A DNA stretch of 64,000 nucleotides, from assembly GCA_017161075.1 (NCBI GenBank), contig CP046174.1:3844001-3908000 (forward strand), read 5' to 3'. The notes beneath the pieces are model-generated. The model was not told the origin of the DNA. It made no database searches and saw only the letters and a program-made list of their open reading frames with translations. Made by a program: the position numbers and the translations under genes. The number at the start of each line of letters is the position of its first letter. Position 1 is the first letter of the stretch. Positions 33,360 to 42,118 of the stretch are shown piece by piece. The stretch comes from Erysipelotrichaceae bacterium 66202529. Lineage in GTDB: Bacteria; Bacillota_I; Bacilli_A; Erysipelotrichales; Erysipelotrichaceae.

Positions 33360-35738
33360 ATGGCTAAAAAAAGACGTGATTTAATCATGAACCTGGTCAG
33401 AGAATACACCAGTGAGGGTCTGGCGGATAAATCCTTCAGCTTTGAGCGGTGCAATGCCTTTGACATCGCTCTGGACTTAAAGCTGGATCGCTCCAATGTT
33501 TCCAGAATACTGAATCAGCTGTTCAATGATCTTCTTTTGATCAAGGTTGAGGGCAGACCAACACTCTATCTCTCCAAGGAGGTTATCGTCAGTGAGTATC
33601 ATTTCAGTAATATCCCGCAAATTATTCCGAATAAGGATAATCTGAAAAACTTATTTGTATACGATGCAAGTGATACAAGCTTTTATAAAAAAGGAATGGA
33701 TATCATCGGAAACGGATATGAGGAATCGCTGACGCCGGTCATCAGTAAAATCACTCCCGCTGTATTCTATTATCAAAATAAACCATTGTTAATCGCCCTG
33801 CAGGGTGAAAAGGGCTCGGGAAAGAAGTACTTCTGCAGAAAGCTGTTTGAGCTGGCAGTAAAAAATAAGCGGATTCCAAAGAAAAGCAGAAGCTTTACCT
33901 TTGATTACCGCTCGATAACAGACAGCCTTACAACGCTTCGCCAGCAGCTGCTCGACCGTAATATTTCCATGGTGATTATGGAAATTTTCACACAGTTTCA
34001 GGAGAATGATATTTATCGCTTCTGGAATGACCTGAACAATTTGTGCATCAACGAGAATAAGCCTGTCCCCATCATGATTTTTCTCGTGGATCAGGGTGTG
34101 GAAAACTTTTCATATTTCTCACAGCTTACCCCCTATGTATCCCACTATCCGAATCTGAAGGAGCGCACGACGAAGGAAATGATTGAGCTTGTCCTGACCT
34201 TCCTGCAGGAGGAGGCTGTCAATCTGAATTGCCGTATTAAGATCACCGGCAATGCCATCGCTTCCTTTCTCAGTGCAGAGTATACCTATAATCTTTTTCA
34301 GCTTCGCAATGAAATCGTCTATTCTCTTTCCAATAATCTGTATTCCAGTGTCATAGCCAATCATGAGCCGATTGTCATTACCCATGAAAATATTTCCAAA
34401 AATGTGATACAGAACAAAAGCACAGATACTTCACTGGAGGATCATATCCGCATTACCGTTACACAGCTGTTACCGGAAATTATTGATATTTATCCGGATC
34501 AACCGTGTGAAACACTCGAAAATTTACTGCAGACACAGCTTAATGCAGGCATTGTGATCCCTGCAAAGCTGAAAAACATCATCGAAAAGGCAAAGGAAGA
34601 TGTGCTGATGACACGGACGAAGCTGCTGGATTCCTCCTCCATAGAAATGCAGTCCAGGGTCTACCAGGCTCTGACTCCGCTGTTTACCAAGACCAAGCTG
34701 AAAAATGACCGCCAGATTCTCAGTAAGCTGTATATGCAAATTCAACATATGCTGGATAATACCTTTGCGTATCATTTCCAGCTGGAGCATCTGGATTACA
34801 AGGAAACTGCTTATTCACAGGAGCTGAGCGATAATGTAATCAGTACGGTGGAAAACAAGTTCAATGTCAGTCTTTTGAAGGTGTACAAGTGCTATATCCG
34901 TAATTTCATTTATTATGCATTAAAATCCATCAGCCAAAACACCATCATGACGCTGATTGTCTGTCATGGAGAACGGCTTGCGGAAAATTATGCACAGCAT
35001 CTGAATCAGATTTTAGGAAGCCGCTGCTTCTTCTCCTTTGATTACAATCTGTATTATCAGACACATGATTTCCATGAATTCACCGATAAAATTTATAAGC
35101 TGATCAAATTTATAGATATAGGAAAAGGGGTTCTCATCGTAGGTGATAAGCCTCCCTTGACTACCCTGGATAAATCTATCATTTCCACACTGAATATCCC
35201 ATCCTTTTCCCTGTATCCAGTATCACTGCCGCTGTTATATGAAACAAGTGAGGTGGTATCGCAGAAAACGATGCATCTGCTGGCTCTGCTCAGCGATGTG
35301 GTAAACAGGAAGAAAAAAATCAAGGCGTTTTTGAATGATAAGAATCTGACATCCAAAAACGAACGGCAGAACAGCGATATCTTTCAACGGTTTCAGGCAA
35401 CCTTCCCTACGATCAACATCATGAGGTCAAATGAGGCCTTGTACCGGGTATTGCAAAATATATGTGTGGAGTGCGAGCTGCCACTGTCTAACAGTCTTAT
35501 TATTCAGTTTTTATTCCATGGGACATGTATGCTGGACCGTTGTGTAAAGAAGCAGAACATCCGCTATAATTTATTGGAAAATTTCCTTATGGAGCATACG
35601 GAGCTGTTTCACATAGTGAAAACAAATCTGTTGAAAATACGTGATTTCATGACATTATCAATTTCACAGGAGGAAATCGCCGTGTTGTGTGATGTTATAT
35701 TAAATTATCAGATGGAATATTCAGGTTTAACGGATTAA
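33360..35738 (+). CDS. PRD-type (LevR-like) transcriptional regulator with degenerate AAA domain
   Basis: 792 residues. An N-terminal winged helix (about 28-72; LKLDRSNVSRILNQL) is followed by an AAA region whose P-loop is GEKGSGKK (149-156) and whose Walker B region reads SMVIMEIF. No GAFTGA loop is present, so sigma-54 activation is unlikely. Next come a PRD-like helical region, an EIIA-Man-like domain with His536 in TLIVCHGERLA, and a C-terminal PRD with IIQFLFHGTCMLDR. PTS phosphorylation of these histidines probably sets activity. It is divergent from locus B and the likely regulator of loci A and B. The ATG is 15 bases from AGGAG, with an ATG-TAA pair in between. Confidence 0.85.
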   Translation: MAKKRRDLIMNLVREYTSEGLADKSFSFERCNAFDIALDLKLDRSNVSRILNQLFNDLLLIKVEGRPTLYLSKEVIVSEYHFSNIPQIIPNKDNLKNLFVYDASDTSFYKKGMDIIGNGYEESLTPVISKITPAVFYYQNKPLLIALQGEKGSGKKYFCRKLFELAVKNKRIPKKSRSFTFDYRSITDSLTTLRQQLLDRNISMVIMEIFTQFQENDIYRFWNDLNNLCINENKPVPIMIFLVDQGVENFSYFSQLTPYVSHYPNLKERTTKEMIELVLTFLQEEAVNLNCRIKITGNAIASFLSAEYTYNLFQLRNEIVYSLSNNLYSSVIANHEPIVITHENISKNVIQNKSTDTSLEDHIRITVTQLLPEIIDIYPDQPCETLENLLQTQLNAGIVIPAKLKNIIEKAKEDVLMTRTKLLDSSSIEMQSRVYQALTPLFTKTKLKNDRQILSKLYMQIQHMLDNTFAYHFQLEHLDYKETAYSQELSDNVISTVENKFNVSLLKVYKCYIRNFIYYALKSISQNTIMTLIVCHGERLAENYAQHLNQILGSRCFFSFDYNLYYQTHDFHEFTDKIYKLIKFIDIGKGVLIVGDKPPLTTLDKSIISTLNIPSFSLYPVSLPLLYETSEVVSQKTMHLLALLSDVVNRKKKIKAFLNDKNLTSKNERQNSDIFQRFQATFPTINIMRSNEALYRVLQNICVECELPLSNSLIIQFLFHGTCMLDRCVKKQNIRYNLLENFLMEHTELFHIVKTNLLKIRDFMTLSISQEEIAVLCDVILNYQMEYSGLTD

Positions 35739-35740
35739 CT

Positions 35741-35764
35741 ACCGGTGTGATGCCGGTTTTCTTT
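35741..35764 (+). terminator. Weak rho-independent terminator after the PRD regulator gene
   Basis: ACCGG / CCGGT stem (5-6 bp) with a short loop followed by TTTTCTTT, directly after the stop codon. Confidence 0.5.
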
Positions 35765-35874
35765 CGTCTTAACTGAAAACTTGTAAAAAAATCTAATGTA
35801 ATTTAGGATTTTCGACATTTCTTTTCGTATATAAGAGTGTAAGGAATAACCTTGCAGAAACGAGGAAATGTCAA

Positions 35875-36834
35875 ATGACAAGAAAACAACCAGAAGATGT
35901 ATTGAATTACCGCAATGATTTGTTCTTCAAGTACACCCTCTCTCGTGAGGATGAAGGCTCCATCTTTGCACGCAACACCATTATCGAACGTGTGACCGGG
36001 ATACGGGTTAAGGAAAGTACGGTTATGAATCCTAATCTGGATCCCAAAACCATCGGTAAGAAAAAGATTATTTTAGATGTCCACGTAAAGGATGAAAATA
36101 ATCAGCTGTTTTGCATCGAAATGCAGACGACGTTTACTGAAACAGAAAAGAAGCGTTTCGAATTTTATGGGGCAAGAGCGCTGAATGATCAGTTAAACAG
36201 TGGGGAGAAGTATGAGCTGTTGAAGCCTGTCCATCAGATAATTTTCATTGATGAATATCCATGGAATAATCAAAATCTGATGAATCATTACCAGATGCGT
36301 ACCGAAAAGGGAGAGGTGGAGAATAAAAAGGCACTGATAAAACGCAGCTACATACATTTGCCGGTGATCAATGAGCTGGTAAGGAAGCAGGGGATTTTGA
36401 AGTTGAATGACTTTGAGCAGTTGTGTTTTCTGTTTGAAAATAATGAAAATGATGCTATACTAAAAACGAAGGAAAGGCTGGTGAAAGTGTTCATGGAAAA
36501 GTACAAGGAAATACAGAAAAATGAAAAGCTATGGTCAACGGCGATGGCAATTCAGATGGGAGAAGCACGCTATCGCAATGGTCTGAATGACAGCTATAAA
36601 GAGGGCCTTGAAAAAGGGCTTGAACAAGGAATAGAGAAAGGTAAAGAAGAAGGTGTAAAGGAAGGTGAAAAGAAAATTTTACAAATGTTGAATAAGCAAA
36701 TCATTATCAAATATCACGAAGATGCGGCAGCGTGGTTACAAACACTCACAGTTAAACAGCTCATTTCTATTTCAGAATTACTATTTGCCTGTGACACGCT
36801 GGAGGGTTTAAAGCAACAAATAAAGGACGTATAA
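35875..36834 (+). CDS. Rpn-family / PD-(D/E)XK nuclease transposase-like protein
   Basis: 319 residues. The N-terminal part (NYRNDLFFKYTLSREDEGSI) is typical of the Rpn/transposase_31 group. The nuclease core is visible as LDVHVKDENNQLFCIEMQ, that is, Asp then Glu-x-Gln. The C-terminal region has Gly-Lys-Glu-rich repeats (EGLEKGLEQGIEKGKEEG), a predicted helix common in the family. Such proteins are multi-copy in many gut Bacillota and promote recombination in E. coli. Start at 35875 follows CGAGGAAATGTCAA. No terminal inverted repeats or target duplication were seen, so it is not called a mobile element. Confidence 0.85.
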   Translation: MTRKQPEDVLNYRNDLFFKYTLSREDEGSIFARNTIIERVTGIRVKESTVMNPNLDPKTIGKKKIILDVHVKDENNQLFCIEMQTTFTETEKKRFEFYGARALNDQLNSGEKYELLKPVHQIIFIDEYPWNNQNLMNHYQMRTEKGEVENKKALIKRSYIHLPVINELVRKQGILKLNDFEQLCFLFENNENDAILKTKERLVKVFMEKYKEIQKNEKLWSTAMAIQMGEARYRNGLNDSYKEGLEKGLEQGIEKGKEEGVKEGEKKILQMLNKQIIIKYHEDAAAWLQTLTVKQLISISELLFACDTLEGLKQQIKDV

Positions 36835-36838
36835 TTTA

Positions 36839-36866
36839 TTAATCAAATATTTTGTTCTTTGATTAA
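36839..36866 (+). terminator. Possible weak terminator after the Rpn-like gene
   Basis: A perfect 9-bp AT-rich stem TTAATCAAA / TTTGATTAA with a 10-base loop, followed by GATTTATTTG. Confidence 0.35.
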
Positions 36867-37163
36867 GATTTATTTGTTATACATGATGTTATTTTCGATT
36901 TTTTCAAGTAATATAACTATAATAGACACCAAGTAGCTCAAATAATAAACAAAAGGTTTTGCATAAATTATGCTGGGTATGTACGTTGATATTGTGAAAT
37001 TTTTGCTTCTAATTTATATTGCACTGGAACTACGCGATATAGCAGCAAAGCTGAATAGGTAAAGCAAAATATGAGTAATATAATTACAGAATAGAAATAA
37101 ACATTACAATGCATCTACATGATGCCAGCTTAAACATATTCCCAAACCAAGGTCACCTCATAT
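36867..37163. other. Intergenic region without a supported gene
   Basis: About 300 AT-rich bases between the convergent Rpn-like gene and locus C. No open frame with a ribosome site and no RNA element was recognised. Confidence 0.5.
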
Positions 37164-37211
37164 AAAAAAGGAATTGTCACCCACATTCTCAAATTGTGAC
37201 GATTCCTTTTT
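37164..37211 (-). terminator. Rho-independent terminator at the end of locus C
   Basis: On the minus strand GGAATCGTCAC pairs with GTGACAATTCC (one mismatch) around a 15-base loop and is followed by six T, 12 bases past the last locus C stop. Confidence 0.82.
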
Positions 37212-37222
37212 CTCTTTCTATT

Positions 37223-38281
37223 TTACAATCTTTGCTCAACGTACATATGTAATAGCTGCCTCCAACGCAATGGCATTCCTTCCGTATACTGACATACCAG
37301 CTCCTCCCATCCCTGCGTCAGTTCTCCAGTTTTGATACCATAGAGTAAAGCCGCAGCCAGAACCTTGAGCAAATCTTCACTATATTCTCCCTGTTCCTGC
37401 ATCAGAGAAAGCGGTTTGCGAATACGCTCCATTGGTTTTAGCTTCCGTTTAACATCACGGACATTGCGTTCCACAGTATCCACAATATTATAATTCTGAA
37501 ATTTGCGTATTGCCATTTCTGAAAATGCACGCTGCTCCTCCATACAAACTGTATAAGCTCTTGTTATACAGCGATTGATTACCTCTGCGATTCGTTTTAC
37601 GATATCTGAAATCTCACTGTCATTTGCCGCCTTTGCATAATCTGTATACCCCTTCTCATATCCCAGATAAGCGATACATGCACTTATACAGTTATATGTA
37701 TAGATTTTACGCTCCAACAAATCGGAAAAATGCATTTCCTGGACGAAGCCGTATAGCGGCAGCTCATGTCCCAGTGCTATTCTGTCATAGGGCAGATGAT
37801 CCAGATTTTCACTGAAGATATCCAGGCTATCGGCATTTCCTAATGTCGTACAGAATATAACAGCCTCAGATAAACAAACGCGGGAATCCGTTCGTAATTC
37901 AGCGAGTGGTGAGGATGGCTGAATACCATTCTCCGCTACAATAATATCAATCGGGGAATTCCCTCTTTGCAGCAGCATCTCCTGTAAAAACGCCAGCAGT
38001 TCCTGAACATGATCTGCTCCAACACTAATAAATATGCGCTCTGCCTGAGCCGCCTCAATAAGTGCCTGTTCATCCATAATATTATAAGCTGTATAATTAT
38101 CAACAATAAGAGGATCTCGTTCTTTGCCAAAGCTGATGGTATATGCTTTATCTCTTCGTAGCTTCTGAATCAGTGCTTCCTCACGATCCAGAAACACTGT
38201 GGTTTCTCCAGACAGCTGTAACAAGCGATTGATATAACCTCTGCCACTAAGTCCGGCACCAATAATGACATTTTTACTCAT
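37223..38281 (-). CDS. Mannitol-1-phosphate dehydrogenase-like protein, B-type partner (locus C)
   Basis: 352 residues, shorter than mannitol-1-phosphate dehydrogenase. It has VIIGAGLSGRGYI for nucleotide binding and KIYTYNCISACIAYLG as the signature helix; Lys and Asn are kept but Ser replaces the catalytic His. The motif KRKLKPMERI matches the RRKLGPTERI of the locus A partner. It overlaps the A-type gene by eight bases and is the last gene of locus C. Closest relative in the window is the protein at 15746. Confidence 0.76.
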   Translation of the reverse strand: MSKNVIIGAGLSGRGYINRLLQLSGETTVFLDREEALIQKLRRDKAYTISFGKERDPLIVDNYTAYNIMDEQALIEAAQAERIFISVGADHVQELLAFLQEMLLQRGNSPIDIIVAENGIQPSSPLAELRTDSRVCLSEAVIFCTTLGNADSLDIFSENLDHLPYDRIALGHELPLYGFVQEMHFSDLLERKIYTYNCISACIAYLGYEKGYTDYAKAANDSEISDIVKRIAEVINRCITRAYTVCMEEQRAFSEMAIRKFQNYNIVDTVERNVRDVKRKLKPMERIRKPLSLMQEQGEYSEDLLKVLAAALLYGIKTGELTQGWEELVCQYTEGMPLRWRQLLHMYVEQRL

Positions 38282-39452
38282 GCCCTTTTACCAGCCCTTC
38301 TGCCCGAAGCTTTTCCACCGCTTTTAAAATTTCCTGAAAGAGCTGTTCCTGCTCATCAAGCTCACATACCTGTTTCAAAACATAGGTAATCCCCTTTTCT
38401 TTTCGCATCGCCTTCAGCTTCAAAGCAGATGGGTCACTGGGCTCATCAAAAAACAATGCCTTAGCGATTGTTTCAATGATAACGCGGGGATAGATGCCGT
38501 GCGCAAGCGCCATACGGGCAGGCGCAATCAGACGATCCTGTGCTCCCAGTTTGCGCAGCGGGTCTTTACCATGACGGATCAAGCGATCAACAATCGTCCA
38601 GTCTGTATACTTTGCCCGGGCTTTTTTTGCGAATGCTTCCTGCTGCTGCGGATTGACCTGCAGCTCTGCGACCAGTGTCTGGTTAATTTCTTCATAAGCC
38701 TCGTCCAGCAAAGCCGCGATTTCCGTGCTGTTTGCCGCTTCTGCCAGCAATTCATAGCCTGCCAGATAACCATGATAAGCAATTACCGCATTGCTTGTAT
38801 TATTCGTATACATCTTCTGTGTAAGGAAGCTGCCAAAGTTCTGCATCAGCTCTGCAGCTTTGATATCGGGAAGCTCTCCCTTGAAATGTTCAGCGCTGAT
38901 GGGCAGATACCAGTAATTCTGAACCCATACGCCTGTAGGATCCTGTTTTTCCTGTTCCTCACTTGGCTGCGTGGCAGAACGCATAATAACCGCCTCATTC
39001 ACACCTATACATTGGTCAAAAGCAGTCTTCTCAGCTTCATCCATATGCTCTGTAATCCCCTCGTACAGTGTCCTTCCTGCATCTCTCCAGTTTTCACAGG
39101 TCACAAAATTAAACAGCCTTTCCGGTATACCATAGCTGTGATAAATATGCGCAATCTGCTTTCCAAGAGAATTTAGATTCGCTCCGCCAACAGATACAAA
39201 GGCGATATCAGCTTCTAGTAAGGCCTCTGCAATATGCTTCTCATCTCCCATCTGTATAGCCTTAAATCCAGTTACATCACTATCCAGCAAGGAATCCCCC
39301 AGAATATATACATGATAGCTGCCTCGCTCATTCAGCTTATCGATCAACGTTTGATTGATGTCCACAAATGTGATTTCAGCATTGCTGAGATACAGCAACT
39401 GACCAATAAATCCCCGGGCGATCTTCCCTGCCCCAAATACAATAGCTTTCAT
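38274..39452 (-). CDS. Mannitol-1-phosphate dehydrogenase-like protein, A-type partner (locus C)
   Basis: 392 residues from the ATG at 39452 after GGAGGCAGCT. MKAIVFGAGKIARGFIG is the NAD(P) site; FVTCENWRDAG and the signature KMYTNNTSNAVIAYHG follow, with Asn in place of the catalytic His; DPLRKLGAQDRLIAP matches DPIRKLGPQDRFIGP of the locus A counterpart. It precedes the B-type partner, the same order as in locus A. Substrate unknown. Confidence 0.8.
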   Translation of the reverse strand: MKAIVFGAGKIARGFIGQLLYLSNAEITFVDINQTLIDKLNERGSYHVYILGDSLLDSDVTGFKAIQMGDEKHIAEALLEADIAFVSVGGANLNSLGKQIAHIYHSYGIPERLFNFVTCENWRDAGRTLYEGITEHMDEAEKTAFDQCIGVNEAVIMRSATQPSEEQEKQDPTGVWVQNYWYLPISAEHFKGELPDIKAAELMQNFGSFLTQKMYTNNTSNAVIAYHGYLAGYELLAEAANSTEIAALLDEAYEEINQTLVAELQVNPQQQEAFAKKARAKYTDWTIVDRLIRHGKDPLRKLGAQDRLIAPARMALAHGIYPRVIIETIAKALFFDEPSDPSALKLKAMRKEKGITYVLKQVCELDEQEQLFQEILKAVEKLRAEGLVKGHE

Positions 39453-39546
39453 AGCTGCCTCCATTCTCCCCGCGCTTCGCATGCGGGATCAAAAATTGCA
39501 TAAAAGTTATTTCAAATTATTTATTTTATTACTTCTGGATTTTCTT

Positions 39547-39912
39547 TCACTCTTTATCCTCCATATAACATCTTAAATCTTTCATTGACACTTCCTTTAC
39601 ATAGCCCTTGTCTATTTCATCAGCCTGGATAATTTTTATGCTTGAACCATCTGCCTTTTTATTACTTTCGATATAAGCAAGCAAGTCTTCAGCATAATAA
39701 TCTGCCACATAGGGAGGTCTCATTTTTATTAAAATTCTGCGCTGATGATTACGCAGCAGTCACTGCCTCAACATCATCATTCCGATATCCATGCATTCTC
39801 CGTATGTCTGCCCCTGTAATGCATATCCGAAATTCAACAGCATTCGCTGTCCGCTGCTTTGCTCTGTATATGACTGCCGACATGTGGTGTATGAACTTCC
39901 ATATACCCTCCT
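39547..39912 (-). pseudogene. Probable decayed gene with in-frame stop (sugar-binding-domain-like C-terminus)
   Basis: One minus-strand frame is open from about 39933 to 39763, stops at TGA (39760-39762), then continues open to 39547. The two parts read as protein: GYALQGQTYGECMDIGMMM before the stop and RPPYVADYYAEDLLAYIES after it. A ribosome site AAAAGGAGG with an ATG lies at the upstream end but in a different frame, implying a frameshift too. The pieces vaguely resemble the C-terminal end of a periplasmic-binding/LacI-type sugar-binding domain; this is weak. It fills the gap between the aldolase and the dehydrogenase pair of locus C. Confidence 0.35.
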
Positions 39913-39915
39913 TTT

Positions 39916-39959
39916 GCAGAAAGCCCGCCATGATCATACGTATATGGCGGGCTTTCTGC
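39916..39959 (-). promoter_or_regulatory. Strong 16-bp hairpin after the locus C aldolase
   Basis: GCAGAAAGCCCGCCAT pairs perfectly with ATGGCGGGCTTTCTGC around a 12-base loop, two bases past the aldolase stop. No T tract follows on the minus strand; instead AAAAGGAGG follows. It may be an RNA stability element or a weak attenuator separating the upstream PTS part from the dehydrogenase pair. Confidence 0.6.
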
Positions 39960-39960
39960 A

Positions 39961-40608
39961 TCAGCTATTATCTGCTATTTCTGTAAATATCTTTGCTCTG
40001 CGGGTAAGCTCCACGAAATTTCCATCCGCTATCACGCTACGGTCAATAAAGCGGCTGCTGATACCCGCTGCGCAATATCCGGCATCCAGATAATCCTTGA
40101 AATTATCCTCATTCACACCGGCTGCCGCAAGAAACTTCACATGATTGATCGGCCCTCGCACATCCTTTATATAGCTTAAACCAAGCCAGCCTGCAGGAAA
40201 AATTTTCACGATATCCGCTCCCGCATGATGTGCCTGCAGGATTTCTGTTGAAGTCATGGCGCCGGGTATGGATACCAGCCCTGCTTGTTTTGTTGCCTGA
40301 ATAACCTCTGTGTTGACATCCGGTGATAGGCAAAACTCTCCACCGGCTGCCTTTGTCGCTTTCACATGCTCCACGCAGGTTACGGTACCACTTCCTACCT
40401 TCATTTCCGGAAAATGCTCTTTAATCGTTTTTATAGCACCACAGGTTTTCTCTATCGCATCTGTATCTGCCTGATCAAAGGTTACCTCCACTACACGTAC
40501 ACCGCCATCATACAGAGCTTTGATAGTTTTTACCAGGTCTTCTCCATAAAGGCCACGACATATTACCACAACCTTGTGCTTTGCGATAAAGTCTACAATT
40601 TCATTCAT
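39961..40608 (-). CDS. KHG/KDPG aldolase family protein (locus C)
   Basis: 215 residues. Arg in VVICRGLY, Glu in VVEVTFD, Schiff-base Lys in ADIVKIFPAGWLG, and FLAAAGVNEDNF for phosphate binding. A class I pyruvate-forming aldolase, closest in the window to the one at 23031. It follows the PTS IIB gene by 18 bases. Confidence 0.88.
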   Translation of the reverse strand: MNEIVDFIAKHKVVVICRGLYGEDLVKTIKALYDGGVRVVEVTFDQADTDAIEKTCGAIKTIKEHFPEMKVGSGTVTCVEHVKATKAAGGEFCLSPDVNTEVIQATKQAGLVSIPGAMTSTEILQAHHAGADIVKIFPAGWLGLSYIKDVRGPINHVKFLAAAGVNEDNFKDYLDAGYCAAGISSRFIDRSVIADGNFVELTRRAKIFTEIADNS

Positions 40609-40626
40609 ACAAACACCTCTTTCTTT

Positions 40627-41100
40627 TTATAAATATTTCGCTATATTCTCTTCCGGCTCTGTCACAATGACACGCAGGAATACCTTGATTCCCTTGTTTA
40701 ACAAATTACGAAAGGCCTGCTTTTCATTCTCACTTACCGAAATGTTTTTAAACATTGGCTTTCTTCCTGCTTTCGCACCAATACCCCCGACATTGACAGC
40801 TTCCAGACGGACACCTGCATCACTCAGCTCGTCAAGAACAACCGGTGTCTTTACAAGAATGATAATTTTTTCATTTTTTCCATCCTCATTCAGATAACCA
40901 ATGGCATCCTTCACACTCAGTACCTTTAAACTGATTTTCCCGGGAACGCTGGATTTCATCACCATTTGCAGGAAGGAATCCTTTGCGACGCCGTCATCAA
41001 TAATCAGCACCTCATTTGCTTCTGTATACTGTATCCATTGTGTCATGACCTGTCCGTGAATCAGACGATCATCTATTCTTGTCCAAACGATATTTTTCAT
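40627..41100 (-). CDS. PTS mannose/fructose/sorbose-family EIIB component (locus C)
   Basis: 157 residues from the ATG at 41100 after GGAGGAATAT. Phospho-accepting His15 in TRIDDRLIHGQVMTQW; central motif NVGGIGAKAGRKPMFKNIS. In this operon IIB is separated from IIC/IID by a hydroxyacid dehydrogenase gene, unlike locus A. Confidence 0.92.
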   Translation of the reverse strand: MKNIVWTRIDDRLIHGQVMTQWIQYTEANEVLIIDDGVAKDSFLQMVMKSSVPGKISLKVLSVKDAIGYLNEDGKNEKIIILVKTPVVLDELSDAGVRLEAVNVGGIGAKAGRKPMFKNISVSENEKQAFRNLLNKGIKVFLRVIVTEPEENIAKYL

Positions 41101-41169
41101 ATATTCCTCCATTACTCGCGATATGCAAGCATACATTATGATGACTGTTATTTTACGAATCAGTCAAGC

Positions 41170-42105
41170 TCACACTTCTTTGTTTGCTTTAAAATAATCT
41201 ATGAGATGATCTACAGCCGCATGTGACATTTTATTCACAGCTTCTACACTGACAGCTGCTGTATGCGGACTGCAAACGACATTATCCAGACCGATAAATC
41301 CCGGATTCATATGCGGCTCCTCTGCGAACACGTCTGTACCGTACCCATAAATACGCCGCTGCTTTAACGCCTGTATCATATCCTTTTCATCGATTAGGGA
41401 CGCTCTTGCCGTATTGATTATCACAGTTTCCGGCTTCATCAATGCAAGCTCCTTGTGCGTGATAAAATGTGTTCCATCTGCATTCCCCGGTATATGCAGG
41501 GTAATAATATCCGCCTGCTGAAAGATTTCCTGCGGGGAAGCAATCTCGATTCCTTCCCGTTTGCAATATGCTTCATCTAGAAATGTATCATACCCAATAA
41601 TCTTACATTCAAATCCCTTTAAACGCTTAACAACCTGGCGCCCGATTGCACCAAGACCGAATACCCCTACCGTCTTATGGCATAAATCCAGGCCGGTTTC
41701 CTTCTTCCAAACACCCTTTTGCAAAGAGGTATGGACATTGCATACATGCCGTAAAGTGGAAAGCATCAGTGCGATTGTATAATCTGCAACTGCTTCTGTA
41801 TTGCAATTTTTCGTTACAGTTACTGCGATTCCCTTTTTTTCTGCCTCTGTAACATCAATATTATCTATCCCTACACCGTATCTTGATATGATTTTCAGAC
41901 AATCTGCCTTTTCCAAAACCCGTTTACTGACAGTATCGGAGCCAAGGATAATTGCATCCACGCCTGTAACCTCACCCATCATTTCCTCTTCATTCATAAT
42001 ATGGTGATACCGATTATCAATCAGCTCCCATCCCAAATCCAGCAATCTCTTTCTTGGTGCTTCATCAAATTTTCCAAAGCTGTTAGATGTAATTAAAACC
42101 TTCAT
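41170..42105 (-). CDS. D-isomer 2-hydroxyacid dehydrogenase (phosphoglycerate dehydrogenase-like, locus C)
   Basis: 311 residues from the ATG at 42105, which follows GGAGGCGTCAT; the longer frame has no ribosome site. SRYGVGIDNIDV, NAD motif GVFGLGAIGRQV, Arg in INTARASLIDE, Glu in FAEEPH, and His in CSPHTAAVS. Paralogue of the locus B enzyme at 28447. Placed between PTS IID and IIB genes, so its substrate is probably an intermediate from the imported compound. Confidence 0.86.
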   Translation of the reverse strand: MKVLITSNSFGKFDEAPRKRLLDLGWELIDNRYHHIMNEEEMMGEVTGVDAIILGSDTVSKRVLEKADCLKIISRYGVGIDNIDVTEAEKKGIAVTVTKNCNTEAVADYTIALMLSTLRHVCNVHTSLQKGVWKKETGLDLCHKTVGVFGLGAIGRQVVKRLKGFECKIIGYDTFLDEAYCKREGIEIASPQEIFQQADIITLHIPGNADGTHFITHKELALMKPETVIINTARASLIDEKDMIQALKQRRIYGYGTDVFAEEPHMNPGFIGLDNVVCSPHTAAVSVEAVNKMSHAAVDHLIDYFKANKEV

Positions 42106-42118
42106 ATGACGCCTCCTA

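Noticed and set aside
35875..36834. Complete insertion sequence around the Rpn/transposase-like gene
   Set aside because: No terminal inverted repeats or flanking direct repeats were seen; the protein family is often encoded outside mobile elements.
39749..39961. 70-codon minus-strand frame starting at the locus C aldolase stop
   Set aside because: It begins inside the hairpin without its own ribosome site, and a different frame of the same DNA has more protein-like content on both sides of a stop codon.
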